DNA from: Latrodectus hesperus
Taxonomy: Eukaryota > Arthropoda > Arachnida > Araneae > Theridiidae
Length of the DNA: 64,000 nucleotides
Direction of reading: 5' to 3'
NCBI GenBank assembly: GCA_037975125.1
Contig: CM075862.1
Location: forward strand, 59,236,779 to 59,300,778
Part shown: piece after piece, positions 12,193-25,989 of the stretch
Layout of the letters: every line of letters begins with the position of its first letter
How positions within the stretch are numbered: position 1 is the stretch's first letter
The notes under the pieces: generated by a model
What the model was told of the DNA's origin: nothing
Database searches by the model: none
Seen by the model: only the letters and a program-made list of their open reading frames with translations
Made by a program: the position numbers and the translations under genes

Positions 12193-15020
12193 TGATTATA
12201 GTGAGTATTTTAATACTAAATATATTACATGGTGTGAAATTATGGTTCAACATTTGTCTTTGTAATAACTATATTAATAATTTTATAAATAATTTATTCA
12301 GAATAAAATGTCAATTAGCTTTGTTTGGTTGTATAAACTGTAAAATTTATTTCGTAGAAATACGTTTTATATTAACTAAAGTGGACTAATGTCTAATAGG
12401 AAGATTTTTATAACGTATCTTGCTTTTTTATTTTCGTGATAATATTAAAATATATTACTCTTATATATATGTTGTAACTCTAATATAAAACCTATGTTCA
12501 ATATTTTGTAAATAAAACTGTCAAACCTTTTTTATTTTTGAATTATTTTATTGAACAAAAACATAATTAATTAATTCACCTAAAATTTTGTTTACTTCTA
12601 TTTTCTTGATATTTTTGTAACAATTTTTCAAAATAAAGATTATTTAGAAATTAGAATTTGTATTATTATTATATATTTCCTCATTATACTTTACAAATCT
12701 ATTATGAGAAATTGAAAAAAATAGCATTTCAGTTTAGCTTAATTTATTACACTTAACTGAATATTCCATTACACTTAATTGAATTTCTAACACTTTTAAC
12801 AAAAACTTTATGATCCTGATCCTTAAACTTTCAAAACATGTGTTTATTAAATTATTCTAAACATAACATCAATTATTAGAAAGAACATTTTTGTATAGTG
12901 GTTTTAGAATAACTAGTAATCATGCTATACTAGAGATTTATATATTAGTACCTAGGAAACAAATATTTTAAAATAAATTTTTTGTTGTATAATTATACTT
13001 GTGAAAAAGTACACACAACTGGTTAATATAGAAATTGTTTTCATGGATCAGGGTTTCCTAATAGAACTTGTTATTACTAATAAACATTGAAAATCAGAAA
13101 TATATATAACAATATTTTACTCAGTTTATATTAACTCAAGAGGGTTGATATTGCTTTTCTATATTAAAGATAAATACGCAATATAGATTTAACTAACAAT
13201 ACACAGAAAAGTAATGATTACACTTCAAACAAGATTCATTACTTTCAGAATTAATAGAACAATTAAATTAACTGCATCTATTGTTCTCTATTTTCTGCAA
13301 AACGTACTCAATTCTTATGTTTAGTTTGATTCAATGATTCCTTATGAGCTCCGCAATTTTTTTTAATCCCATAAAGGAATAAATTTGTTAAATAAATCTT
13401 ATCTTCAGATTTCCTTATTAAGAAACTTTATTGTATTTTCATGATAATTACGGAGTATCCAGTAAATTAATTTTCTTTTTAGTGATCCTTATAAGAATGA
13501 TTAGATTATCTTTTGTAGATGCTGATGGTTATAAGAAGGAGGATCTTAAAATTTATTGATACCTTAATTGCATTATCAGCGGCTAGAATTAATATTAGGT
13601 AAGTTAAATATTTAAAATTAGAAAATGAATACATCGGGTTCCATTTCATTCTTTTACTGAAAATAAGGATCAGATATTTATTAAACGACAGATTTCTGAA
13701 AAGTTGTGTTTAAAAGTAAATATTTATTAGGTCGACAAAGCCCCGATATATATATTTAAACATTTTGTAGGTGATACATTGAATGTATTTCAAACTTTAT
13801 TAAGACTTAATACAATCCTATCATAATACTGCTTATTCCATAATGCCTTAAAATCTTGACAAAATTATTTCAAGATGCTCTAATCATAATATATGTATAT
13901 GTGTGATTCATCTTCATGTTTTTATATTGCAATTTAAAATGGAATCATCAAATAGCAAAGATTATTATAAATTTTTGTATTATAAATTTTTATTTATTGT
14001 ATTTATTTATTGTATATATTGTATTTATTGAATTTATTGTATATAAATTTTTATATTATAAATAAGGAAAATAAATTATATCTAAAATGTTAGTACTACA
14101 TATCAAATTCTCAAAATTTTCAATGCATACAATAAACATAATAATTAGATATTCACAAATAAATAAATTTTTTCATAATTTCAAATACTTTTTAATTTTG
14201 AATCAAATATTATTAATACACAAAAAGTTTTAAATTTGTCTCTAAGAAAATGAAACCATAAAAAGATCTATATTTGTTGGCAATTTTCGAAATATTAAAT
14301 TAGAATGTATGGGAATAAAAAGCTCAATGGATTATAATGCACTTTTCAAAGTATCATGAAAATAGCAATTTTTTGCAATTTTGAGAAATTATGATTTATA
14401 CAAATTTTGAATGGATATGTATGCGCCAGAATATATATAATTTTCATTATAAAGCGCGTAAAAGAATTTACTTAAAAATATATTTATACATTTTAAAATT
14501 TTGGTTAACAAGAATTTCATTTATTTGCTCACTTTGTAAAATATATATACATTCAAGTTTTTATTTTTTCTAAATAAAGATTAAATGCTCATTTTTATGA
14601 ACCTCTAATTTAAAATTACCTACTTTTTTAAACCAACGGTTGGTCTCTAATGTGGTTCCACTGATGAAATTATAATTTTAATTCTAAATTTTACGCAATA
14701 TATTTTTTGTGAATCTTTTTGCGAACTCCTTTTCACGCAATTTTCATTTGTGTTTACTTTCATCGACAAATATCTTTTCAATTTTTTCATTCTTTTATTT
14801 TGTCTTTAAAAAATACAACAGTGTTTTTACTGTAAAAATATAAATGTTTCAAACTGTAAATAACTGATTGCATTGCTGACCTTATAATTACGAATTTTTA
14901 AGCAATTCGCATAAAAACTAACATTTAATCATTTTTCACTTCAAAGTCATGGGTCAAGGCATGCATTAAAGTATAAGCAATAGCTTGCAAGGCAACTATC
15001 GTAAGATACTTTTAGAAATA
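12192..15020. other. AT-rich DNA, no gene seen
   Basis: I see only AT-rich unique sequence and simple runs, including a TTTATTGTAT-type low-complexity cluster at about 13,975-14,070. No domain, RNA gene or terminal repeat was recognised. Confidence 0.6.
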
Positions 15021-15029
15021 CTTGGAATC
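15021..15029. repeat. SINE target-site duplication, left
   Basis: CTTGGAATC is present here and again at 15,319-15,327, exactly flanking the SINE. This is direct evidence of insertion by target-primed reverse transcription. Confidence 0.85.
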
Positions 15030-15318
15030 TAAACTAAAACTAAACTCTGTGGCACGACAGCCCATGTGGGCCAAGGCCTACAGTAGCCATTTCAGATTTT
15101 TTGGTCGAGAGGCCTTGAGGTGCAAAGCATATGTCTCGATTAGATGGTGAGCCTAACGTGAAATCCCCAGGGTTTAATTACCAAGCATGCTTGGTACTTA
15201 GTTTATCGACCCACAGAAGAGATGAAGGCTGAGTCGACCTGGTCCAGCTCTGAGATTGAATCTTGGACCTGTGTTTTCCGAGCTTGAAATGCTACCACTA
15301 AGCCACCGGACTTCTGTG
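15030..15318 (-). mobile_element. tRNA-derived SINE, family 1, copy 1
   Basis: On the minus strand the head reads GGTGGCTTAGTGGTAGC, a tRNA-type A box, followed about 35 bases later by GGTCCAAGATTCAATC, a degenerate B box. These are internal RNA polymerase III promoter elements. The body follows, and the 3' tail is a TTTAG repeat (seen on plus as CTAAAACTAAA at about 15,031-15,044). A 9-base target duplication flanks the element. A second, diverged copy lies at 53,327-53,611 in the same orientation. SINEs encode no protein and move with LINE enzymes. Confidence 0.85.
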
Positions 15319-15327
15319 CTTGGAATC
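15319..15327. repeat. SINE target-site duplication, right
   Basis: This is the second copy of CTTGGAATC, matching 15,021-15,029. Confidence 0.85.
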
Positions 15328-16907
15328 ACCTGATTAAATTTATATTCTAAATGCAATGCGCTTACTAATATATACTTTAAATGATATTGCAGAAAAATCG
15401 ATATTTAGTATATTGCGACATAAAGGCTTTATTAAAAAAACTCGTACCTGATAAAAAGAGATTAATTAAAAGAGATTTAACTAATATCATCAAAAAATTA
15501 AATTTTTCATTGTTTAGTTTAATGATTTAATTACACTACAAAAAGAACCATTCTCAAAAGTTAAAATAGTTTGAAAAAGATTATATCTTTTAAATTTTTT
15601 AAAAACCATCTGATAAGGTTACTTTCAAAGTTGTACTTAACAAAAAGTACGTAATCTGTATTGGGAATTTACTAGACTTGTTACTTATTTACCTTAATGC
15701 ATCTCTTAAATTAAAGTAATGATTCATTAAAGAGGCAATTACGCCACACACAAAATTTCCATACATTTACTATCAAGTTTGAATTTTCACATGGCTTACA
15801 TATTTCATTAATGCTGTTCAGTTAAAATTTTAGCAAAGAAATCCCTTTGATATAAAAATGTTTGTTATGCTGGAAAAGCGTAATTTCATAATTCCCATTT
15901 TACTTTATTACTTATAGAAAAGAAATAAAAAAACTAATTTAGTAAAATTTAAAATAATATAATTTTTAGATAGTTGTTAATATATAAATTCAACAATATT
16001 TAACATTTTTATTTATAAAAATACTTAAAAAAAATTGGTTTTTCAATTCTTAAGAGAATATCAAAATTCGAACTCCTCCTTATGTCTGACAAATACAAAT
16101 CAATATTAAACAATAAAAGTGCATCATGAAATATTTATTTTAAATAGTACCTAGTACTTACAAGAATATTTTTAGTATTATTAAGACACATCAAAAAATA
16201 TGAACAAACAAGATTTGTAATGTTTGTATTGGATCAAAAAAGAGACTAAAATGCCAATGCATATAACTTTCATTCAATAAAGCATCCCTGAATTTTATTT
16301 TAGTTTTGACAGGCTTGGGATGTGTCTTACCATCTCTTAGAAAAATTGACTATAGAAATCAAAAACAAATATATAACTTTCAAAGTGGTGAAAAGAAGTA
16401 TATTATTGCTTATTAAATTATTAAGATATAATAAGTTTCAATTTTCAAAAAATGAGTACTTGAAGTACAAACTGCATTAAATATAGAAAAATCACATTAT
16501 ATAAATTAATTTTTCTTTAAGATTACTTTTCGTAATTGTAAATTTATACCCATACAAAATTTTGAGCGTACAAAAGAATTTATAAATATATTTTATTTTG
16601 AATGAAAAAATTTTTAATGCACATTATAATATTAAAATTCAAGTATTTTTATTCTGGTATAGCAACAAAGGGAATGGATGCTTTTGAAATATTTGAATCA
16701 CAAGTAATTTCTTAAAACTTTAATTGCATTTTTTCTATTAAATTAATATAATTCCATTACACAATTATATTATTTATTAAATACAAATTGTGTTTGTGTT
16801 TTAAAAATTCACTTTAATATTGAATTTCAACATTTTGATAAATACAATTTAGTATATATGTATATACTAATCATATCAAATAATATACAAACATAATAAT
16901 ATCAATA
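15328..16907. other. AT-rich DNA with one dispersed repeat copy
   Basis: There is no gene here. The segment includes copy 1 of an unclassified dispersed repeat (16,177-16,340, separate entry). The rest is AT-rich unique DNA leading into a long (TA)n tract. Confidence 0.6.
16177..16340 (+). repeat. Unclassified dispersed repeat, copy 1
   Basis: It matches 22,613-22,790 through ordered landmarks: ATTAyTAAGA, TCAAxAAATATGA, AAACAxGATTTGTAA, AAAAAGAGAC, ATGxCxxTGCxTATAAC and GTTTTGACAGGCT. The spacing agrees to within about 15 bases. The family is not recognised; it could be the helix-turn-helix part of an old Tc1-like transposase gene, but that is a guess. Confidence 0.6.
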
Positions 16908-17178
<271 letters not shown>

Positions 17179-20100
17179 AATAGAAGGTATTAAATAAGGA
17201 ATAATGTCCACTTTTTTAAATCGATTTTTGTTGGATTTTTGTTTAAAATTGTTGGATTGAATAGAAATAGCATTCCTGTGAAAAGGTGACCATTGAATCA
17301 AAATGAAACTAAATTTTTGTAACTTACTATTTTCTAACACAAATAACAAAAAATATTTCCTCGAATAAAAAATTATTATATTGTCTTAATTTCGCTAAGA
17401 ATGTTTCTCTTTTGGCAAAATATTGTGAAATGAAATTTATAGCTAGAAAATTTTTTTTAGAAGAGTGTAAATATCATGAAGATCACACGTTACTTTAGTT
17501 TTTTCATTTTGTTACTATTTAGTAAGCAATTTTATTACAAACATTAAAGATTTTCCAATTTCCTTCCGAACTCCCCTAACATGTAATTCTGTTTTTATAA
17601 CTCTCTTCATAAACTATTGATCTACAATGGTAGCATATATAACAATTTAAAATAAAAAAATTATGTCAATGTTCCATAATGAAAATATTTACATAGAATT
17701 GCAGAGTTCTATAGTATTTAAGTTTTGCAAAATTTCTAATGAGTTCAAAAGATGGAGGAGGAAATAGTAACGCTCGCATTTGTGGTCTGAAAGTGAAACG
17801 ATCCAAATTGAAATGTCTAGAAAATGTCTTTTTTTATTTAGTATAGAAAAATGATCTAAGAATTAATTATCTATATATAGCAAAATTATCTATATATAGC
17901 AAAATTATCTAAGTATAACAAAATGTCTTCTTAAGTATAGCAAAATGATCTAAAAACAATTAAAAAGGACTGAATAACTTAGGCAAAGTATAAGTTTATT
18001 CTTAATTTTTTTCCAATGAATTGAATATGTTCACAGATACATTGAACCATGCTGATTACTTTCCTTTGCCTTTCTTTGTTTGTTTCTTGATTGATGCAAG
18101 TTTTCGTAAATTGTAGTATTTGATAATATAATGTTATATAATGTTTGGTAAATCCGAAGTTTTTTTGAAAAATTTTTTAATAATAATATAAGTTAAACAT
18201 AAATTTTAATTTTTTTAAAGCAATGACTTATTTTTAAGTATTTAAGTAAAATTTGAAATATTTTGAAATTGACAACATATGTTAGTAAATATTTATATCT
18301 GAAATTTATTTACTTCCCTGCACTTAGAAGATGAATTATATTTAAAATTTTGGCATAAAATATCGAGGTTTAAATATATTCATTCAAAAATATGAAAATA
18401 ATTTTACACGATAAAAAAATATGAATGTTATTTCATCCATATTTTTTGAGTTCAAGTAAAATAATAAAGTACTGTATGTTATTATATATTGTCATTGATA
18501 ACAAATGACATGAAAATTAAATAATGTAATTCAGATTTGTATTTAAAATACATTTATATTGAAGAAAAATATTTTACATTTATTTATTTATTCAAGTAAA
18601 ATAAAGATTATAAATTATTTTGCATATTATTCACTCTAGTTCTCCATAGCTCTCCTCCACACTTAAATACATAATTTCATACACTTACAGAAATATAAAG
18701 ATAAAAAGATTGATAAATTTGACTTTGTATTACTCTCTTTTTATAGTCTTTTGTATAAAGATAAAATTAATTTCTTTATAAGTATTTGAGACAGAATAGT
18801 ATGCTCAGTACATTATATATTTTTCAGAAATATTATTTTTACTAAAATACTGTAACTAGTTATATAGATTCTCTCTATAATTATTAGCCGGTAAAACATT
18901 GAACTGTTTTAGTTTAGAAAGTGCGAAAATTCAATTAATTTCCTGGTTTAATTCATTTACCCCAATAAACAAAGTTGTGGTGCAAATTATGAATCATCGA
19001 ATCGAATCATTAGCTTGAGAGTTAGATACGCTCCGTAGAAATTTGGGAATAATAGCCACATTTAATTGAATTATTCTTTCGCTTCAGTAAATATTTCCAC
19101 TTATTTAGAACATAAATATTGCTTTTCTGTGGAATTGTCAACTAAATCTCTATTGAGTATTTACCTTGGGTATTGGTGATTTACGAAATGCAATTAAGAG
19201 TAAATATAGCAATTTAAGCCCTACCGATATAGTGTTAATTTAGAAGATACAACTATACTTTTATGATTTTCTATGTTAACTAAAATAATGAATTTCAAAT
19301 CATGGAGCTTAAATGTAAGAAAATACTATTTCTATTAATTAAAATAGAAATATTTTTCAAATTTTATTTATGTGTTTACATATGTTTAAAAAATAAACAT
19401 ATTGAAAAAACTAGGGTTTCAATTTAATGCCTTGATATTGATACATTAATTTCCAAATTATTAGTGATGTGCCATTAATAAAAAATTTTCGAGTTATTAA
19501 TGAAGACTTGTCATGAAATTTATAATATGATATTTATATCCAAAATTTAAGCTTTAAAATTGAAAAGATGTTCAGTTGTATATCTCTTATTCAATCATAT
19601 AGAAAAATATAATTAACATAATATAATTAACGATTATATTAAAAGTAATAAATTTAAGATGAGAAATAAAAGTAAAATTGCTTTTACACTATAAATTTTA
19701 AAAAATGCGAAGTTAAACGATAAAATTGTCAAAAATAGCATATACTAGCATTTGCTTTTTTTATACACAAAATTTTAAAGACAGACAAAAAATTTATAAA
19801 AGAATAATGCTTAAAATTTTGATAGAATTAAATCACAAGTGATTAAGAAAAGTGTAAACGTATTTTATAAATACATTCAAAAGATGTTCATAAAATTTTT
19901 TAATTACATTTACTTATATGAATGTACATATAAAAGTAACAATTATAATTGAGTGATTTTAATCAAGATGATATTTGTAAAGAAATTTAACAAAAATATA
20001 TTTTATAAATAGAAAAATATTTGTTTCTTTAACAATTTTAAATAAAACAATATAACAATGATTTAAAATAGGATTTTTATATATAATATAACTTAAATAT

Positions 20101-20405
20101 GACTTAATGTTTGAACTTTTTAAAAATATTTTCTTTTTATTAGTGTTATGAGCTTTTTATGAACCGAAATAGTAGCTGTATGGATAGCACTCTGTCGTTT
20201 TGTTTGACAGGTAACGGATATAATTTTTATCTTGAGATCAATGTTATATAAACTGTAGATTTTTGCGACATTAACACCCATATGCCAAAAGTGACAGTAG
20301 AGCAATAAACAAAATGCATCATAAAATTAAAGGAAATAAATCAATATTCATTTTCTGAGAATAGGCTTATAATCAATTAGTGTCTTTGGCTTATTTCAGA
20401 TAATA
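17179..20405. other. AT-rich DNA, no gene seen
   Basis: No coding region or RNA gene was recognised. A short 19-base-unit tandem repeat lies at 17,866-17,952 (separate entry). Confidence 0.6.
17866..17952. repeat. Short tandem repeat, unit about 19-22 bases
   Basis: The unit ATTATCTATATATAGCAAA occurs twice exactly, then twice more in diverged form (ATTATCTAAGTATAACAAA and a longer variant ending AAGTATAGCAAA). A weaker relative lies just upstream at about 17,840. Confidence 0.85.
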
Positions 20406-21815
20406 CACTACTGGCCATTAAAATTGCTACACCAAGAAGGAATGCAAATAACTAGAACGATATTTATTGGACACATACATTATAGTGGAAAGAACAAGTG
20501 ATTAGATTTACAGGAAATTAGGATGTATAGATCTTGAGAAATCAGTACCCAGAGCAGCCACCTATAGCTCCAATAACAGCATTTATCCGCCTAGGCATAG
20601 AGTCAAACAGAGATTGTATGGTATGTGCGGGGATCTCAGTCCATGCAGCTTTAACACTATGCCACAGTTTATCGACAGTAGTGGACGGTGAGTGATGGTG
20701 TGCCAATCGCTCGGCAACCATTGACCACATGTTCTCAATTGGTGATAAATCAGGAGAACGTGCTGGCCATGGTAACAGTCGAACCTGTTCTGTATCAAGG
20801 AAGCTCAGAACAGTACGGGCAACATGCGGTCGTGCATTATCCTGCTGAAACAAAGCATTAGCGAGGCCTCGAAGATAGGGCAGAGCCACGGGCCTTAACA
20901 CATCGGAAATGTAACGGTTGCTGTTCAAAGTGCCGGTAATGCGAACAAGAGGTGAGCGAGACGTGTATCTTATGGAACCCCATACCATCACTCCAGCAGC
21001 TGGGCCAGTATGGCAATGTCCAATGCAAGCTGGCAATGCGCGTTCTAAACGATGCCTCCAAACACAGGATGCGGCCATCATGGTCCTGTATACAGAACCG
21101 AGATTCATCTGTAAAAATGACGTGATGCCATTTCCGCGTTCAGGTTCGTCGCTGATCACACCATTTAAGGCGCTCCTGTCAGTGACGCTGCATCAATTGT
21201 AGCCGAAGCCATGGTCGCTGTGCAGACAATCCATGCTGCTGCAAACGTCGTCGAACTGTTCGAGCAGAAACTTGTTGCCTTGCAAATGACTCCATTTCTG
21301 GACTCAGGTTTCGTGACGTGGCAGTACGATCCCTTGTGACCATGCGGATGAGATGTCTGTCTTCTCTGCTGTTAGTGATGGGGGTCGCTGAGATCCTGCA
21401 TGACGTTCCGTTTGATTGTCCTGCACGCATCGATTCCAAATTCTGCTAACAGTTATGGGGTCTTGACCGACGCGAGCAGCAATATTGCGGTACTATAAAC
21501 CGCAATCCTGGTAGGCTATAATCCTTCCTTGATCAAAGTCAGACACGTGCTGACAGGCATTTATTCTTCTTACACGAGGTATTACAACAACTTTCTTTGC
21601 CGAAAACAACGTTGAAACGGAAATTGAGTATGAGAAAACTGCTGTCAAATTTCTGGTTTTATTCCCATATGTAGATGTCGCTACTGTCGCCTGATTTGTA
21701 TGAATGCGCTGAAAATCTAATCATTTGCATATCACAGCAAGTTCTACCAATCATGCAAATTTCACGTGTGTGGTGTGCTGCTTTCCAGGTGTAGCAATTT
21801 TAATGGCCAGTAGGG
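20406..21815 (-). mobile_element. Complete Tc1-like transposon, family A, copy 1
   Basis: The 1.41-kb element is bounded by TA dinucleotides (20,404-20,405 and 21,816-21,817). Its terminal inverted repeats read CACTACTGGCCATTAAAATT at one end and CCCTACTGGCCATTAAAATT at the other, and continue through GCTACACC. It carries one minus-strand transposase gene, which is inactivated. A second copy of the family is at 56,305-57,703. Confidence 0.95.
20542..21580 (-). pseudogene. Tc1-like DD34E transposase, inactivated (copy 1)
   Basis: The gene would encode about 345 residues, normal for a Tc1 transposase, which binds the terminal repeats and cuts and pastes the element. The order is a paired-type helix-turn-helix, a second one (SARTVRRRLQQHGL), then the DDE core. 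The core has FTDESRF with the first Asp, GVMVWGSI, LFQQDNARPH with the second Asp, and ARSPDLSPIENMW with the Glu. Thirty-four residues separate the last two catalytic positions. Defects are visible. The expected start ATG is ATA at about 21,579. A TAG replaces the Ser codon in the GLSYRN region. A TGA lies 11 codons before the first catalytic Asp (20-base window at 21,140). Relative to copy 2 there is one extra base near 21,066, which shifts the frame. The natural stop follows GGCSGY at 20,542. Confidence 0.93.
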
Positions 21816-22612
21816 TACATATATTGGAAAAAAACGTTATGTAAAATTTATTTTAATCACAGAAATAAAAATAGTTGGATCTTGTTTAAAATCATATTTT
21901 TACAATAAATTGACCGAATTTTTTATTTAAAGGGTAAAAGCAGCCTGATAGTTTCATCTCTTGAAGACATTTTGAGATACATCACTGTATCTGCAATTTC
22001 TACTTGAAATTACATAATGTCAAATGTTATTTCAGAATATCTACTGGAAACATTAAAAGTAAGAGGATATTTTTTAATTTGTTCAATTTAGTTCCTTTTT
22101 TTAAATTTCATTTTTATTCACCTGCATATGAAATTATTTTTATAAATATTAGTTGGCAGATGAAATGTTGGCACTCTTATCTCCAATTCAGCAAACAGTT
22201 CATAAGCTCGAACTGCGCCTTAATGTAGATACTTGTAGTAAATACCTTGATCTCTTTTAAGCCATTAATATTGTTGAATTAGTTCTCGTGCACGAAAGAA
22301 AGATAAAAAATTCAATGAATATTACAACAGTTATGTCTTAAGCATTCTTAGAACACATAATACGTTTTACAATTAATTATTTTAATGAACAAACCGTTGT
22401 TATGCTTATTAAATTTTAAATTTATGAGAAATAAAATAGAAAGTTCTCAGGGAAAATATTATTCCCTTCATAAAATTGCTTTAAGTTTTTGTATATTGTA
22501 CAAATCCATTCAAAATATATAACTTCAATTAAATTCCACTTTTATAAATATGCTTACAGAATTAAATTTTGTAAATCAAATATTAGCCACATTTATTGAA
22601 AAACGTTGCAAC

Positions 22613-22790
22613 ATTACTAAGATATGTCAAGAAATATGAGAAAACAGGATTTGTAAGGTCTGCAGAGGTAGAATAAAAAGAGACGGAAATGTCATTGCTT
22701 ATAACGCTGATCCAATGGAGAACCAGAGTCTTTTAGCAATTTTTCAGCTGGTTTTGACAGGCTCAGCTATGTTTCATTCCTTGGTATTGG
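22613..22790 (+). repeat. Unclassified dispersed repeat, copy 2
   Basis: This is the partner of 16,177-16,340, in the same orientation. This copy is less AT-rich and carries an open frame downstream (22,715-22,906, 63 codons) without a known motif. Confidence 0.6.
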
Positions 22791-23834
22791 TAAAGTGGTT
22801 GGATCACGAAGGATGGGTTAAATGGAGTGTAGAAAATAATGTATCTATTGAAATGTTGGAAAGAAACAATATTTATAATTTCTGTATACTTTATTATTTC
22901 AGGTAATAGATAACAATTTAGTTTTTATGTTTTTCAGGCTATGTAAAGTATATAAAACATAAATGTTTTTAAATTCATATTTCAAATTATATTCTTAGTG
23001 ACAGTTTAAATATAATATTAGTTTACAGTTCTGTCATTATATGCATAAAATAATTAAAAAATAAATCTTCAAAATTCATTAATATTTGTAGATTATTAAG
23101 TAACACTTTATGATCATTAATAACACATAAATTATTTAATAAATAAGCAGAATTAACTTTATAATCATAATTTAATTAAATTTTCTACGTTCTTTAAATA
23201 TGCAATTTTGTTAATGTTTGAATTTAATAATTAACCAACAAACATTAATATTTTTTTATAAAATTATATATAAATATCCTTCTTAAATAAAAATCTGCTT
23301 ATAATTTAAAAGCAAGTTTATGAAGTATCTTTGAGGAATACACATTTCATTATCTAAACTTAAAATTTTATTTAAAAGTGGATTCCAAAACTTGTTTCAT
23401 GAATAGGTAGGTTTAAAATACCTTAAATTAGTGACACAAATAATCAATAGCTTTAAAAAATTCTTTGAAAGAATACACTTTCAAAATATTTAGTAAATTC
23501 GTATTTCTAATTTAATGTGAGAGTGGAAGGCAGAAAGGTTTTAAATATATGTTTCCAAAAAATAAATAGAAGAAATCGAGCTTTATATATCTGCATAAAA
23601 TGTTTCTGAAAATATTTGCTATTTCGAAAGGAAAAATGATTAACTTCAGGGTATATTTAACTTACTATTTCTTTGTTATTGTTGCATTAGCTATCTTTAA
23701 GCCAATATTGATTTTTATTCGGTAAATGTTATACTGCTTAAGTAAATGTTTCCTTTAAGAATAAATATTAAAATCAAATTTGGCTTAAGAATTTCATGTC
23801 TGAAGCTAAATACTTATTATTTTGCAAAAATTTA

Positions 23835-23962
<128 letters not shown>

Positions 23963-24309
23963 CTTTGCAGTTAGAAGCTGTAGTAACAGTATTTTCAGTA
24001 AAGTTTTATTAAATCAATCAAATATAATATTGCTGAAAACAACATTACATATAGTAATTACAAACTACCAGAGACAAAAAAATATCTCACAAAAAATAAC
24101 TATAAATTAAAAACAGTACTAAAGAGTAATATTTACAGAAATTTGGGTTTATATTATGATTCTTCAAGAAATACTTGGCTGTGGCCACCCAAAACACACT
24201 ACTATAAAAATCTAGAGATATCACCGTAAAAGTTATTTAATTGAATATACGGTATACAAAGATTAAATTATTGACATTATAGCTTTTTGTGCAGTAAAAT
24301 TGATGATCT

Positions 24310-25560
24310 AATTAATTCTTAGTGTAGCTGCCATTGTTAAGCATAACTATGGTCATACAACTCAGCATAGAATCAAAGAGATTTAGTATGTATCCTTAGA
24401 ATACACATATATAGCTGTGCAGGTTAACCCCGGATGATGTCTTAAAATTAACAGATATAGAATACTTGTCTATCACCAAAAGTATTATAATTTTGAATCA
24501 CAGTCAGGAGACGAGGTGACACCTAAACTGACTTAAATCTCTCCACATCCACGCCACTCCAGCGGAAGGACTTTTGACGTTATAGACCAATGTGCACACA
24601 TCCAGAACAAATGGGGCTCCAGCAATCCATTGAGAGAGAAGGTGATTACACTCTCAATGACTCACCGCAGCAAATGAAGCCTCACATTTTCTGATTTTAC
24701 TGAGAACGGCGTGAAGCAACTTATGCACTATGGCTCTATCCTTGGGGTATAGCAGTTCATTCACATGTTGATAAAGTTAATCTTGTGTAGCAGCGGTGGT
24801 GTTTCCTGCTTCAGTTGTACAAGTATGGACGACGCATTCAAGATTGGAGATATATCAGGAGAAGAAACAGGTCATGGATGGAATTCAATCTGATAGGTAA
24901 AAGTAAAAACTTCAATATTGCATACCAGGTGTGGTTGCATATTATTCTTTTGGAATATGGCTCACGGTAAGCGCTGGAGTTACGGGAGGACTAACATCTC
25001 AGTCTTCAACACCTCAAAAGCGTACTAGCACTCTTTACTGACTTTGCGTACTAGAGGGATGAAAGACCGAAATTCAGTACTATTTCAAACCAGAATACCT
25101 AGTGTAATACCAGCGTGGTGATATATAAAGCAAAAGTTCAATAATCTTTCTGATATCTCAAGACTCGAAACTCACCATTTTGATGTCACAGACAGAATTA
25201 GGATTCAACAATAAAGACAATGTCATTCCATTCAGTGATCAAGGATCATCTGTCTTCTCACCATGGTCGATGCCAACACCTGTGATTTTGAATCATGGAT
25301 AAGCGAAGCAAAGGAAACCTTGCTAGCATTTCATTCAGCAGCAAATGACGTTGAAAGGTAGGTACGAACAATACATGATGTGCAACAGATTATTCAACAC
25401 TGCCATATACCTATGATCAATGCAGCGGCGCAATTAAATAGACTTGATCGGTTCCATCAGTCCACTATTCTGTCTTCCAACCAGAAATTATAGATCAGCA
25501 TTACAGTTGCTTGATTTTGATCATCATGTTTACTGATTTCTGTGAATTATAGTCCATACC
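24310..25560 (-). pseudogene. Very old Tc1-like transposase fossil
   Basis: No open frame survives, but on the minus strand the order of blocks follows the family A transposase. Near 24,350-24,380 the plus strand reads CATAGAATCAAAGAGAT, aligning with the C-terminal block of family A (GCATAGAGTCAAACAGAGAT). Near 24,845-24,875, GATATATCAGGAGAA aligns with the block encoding SPDLSPIE. Near 24,935-24,965 the minus strand gives a residue string close to the FQQDNARPH motif (FQKNNMQPH). The element is too decayed for boundaries or terminal repeats, so the coordinates are approximate. Part of the interior (about 24,500-24,700) has no counterpart and may be an insertion. Confidence 0.5.
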
Positions 25561-25989
25561 CATATAAACTACTGTTCTTTCTTGGTTGAACTCAAAGCTT
25601 CTGATTTGGAGCTTGATTGAAAGATGATCGATCAAGAAATTTCGAGGCATAGTTAAAAAGTATACCTAAAAGATAAAAAGCTCACAAAAAGACAAGCGCC
25701 GTGTTTCAAATCGGCCATTTCTTCTGACTTTATATAGTGTAGGCAATTGGTTCAACAGTTGCTTCTTATATTCATATGCGCTTCAATGATAACGATAGTT
25801 GAGTATCTCAACGCCGCCAATGCATGATGTAAATTTTACGTGTATTGAACGTTTCTTTCAGAAGATTGTCTTTTGGAGAATCAACACTATATACAAACTC
25901 GAAATAGCAAATATATTAGGTTGGGGAATAAGTTCGTAGCGTTTTTACCAAAGACTTTTATTTAAACAAAAAAACAATAATTATATCAA

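Noticed and set aside
20918..21202. Plus-strand ORFs inside the Tc1 elements (also 56,807-57,093)
   Set aside because: They are antisense shadows of the transposase gene, which has all family motifs on the minus strand.
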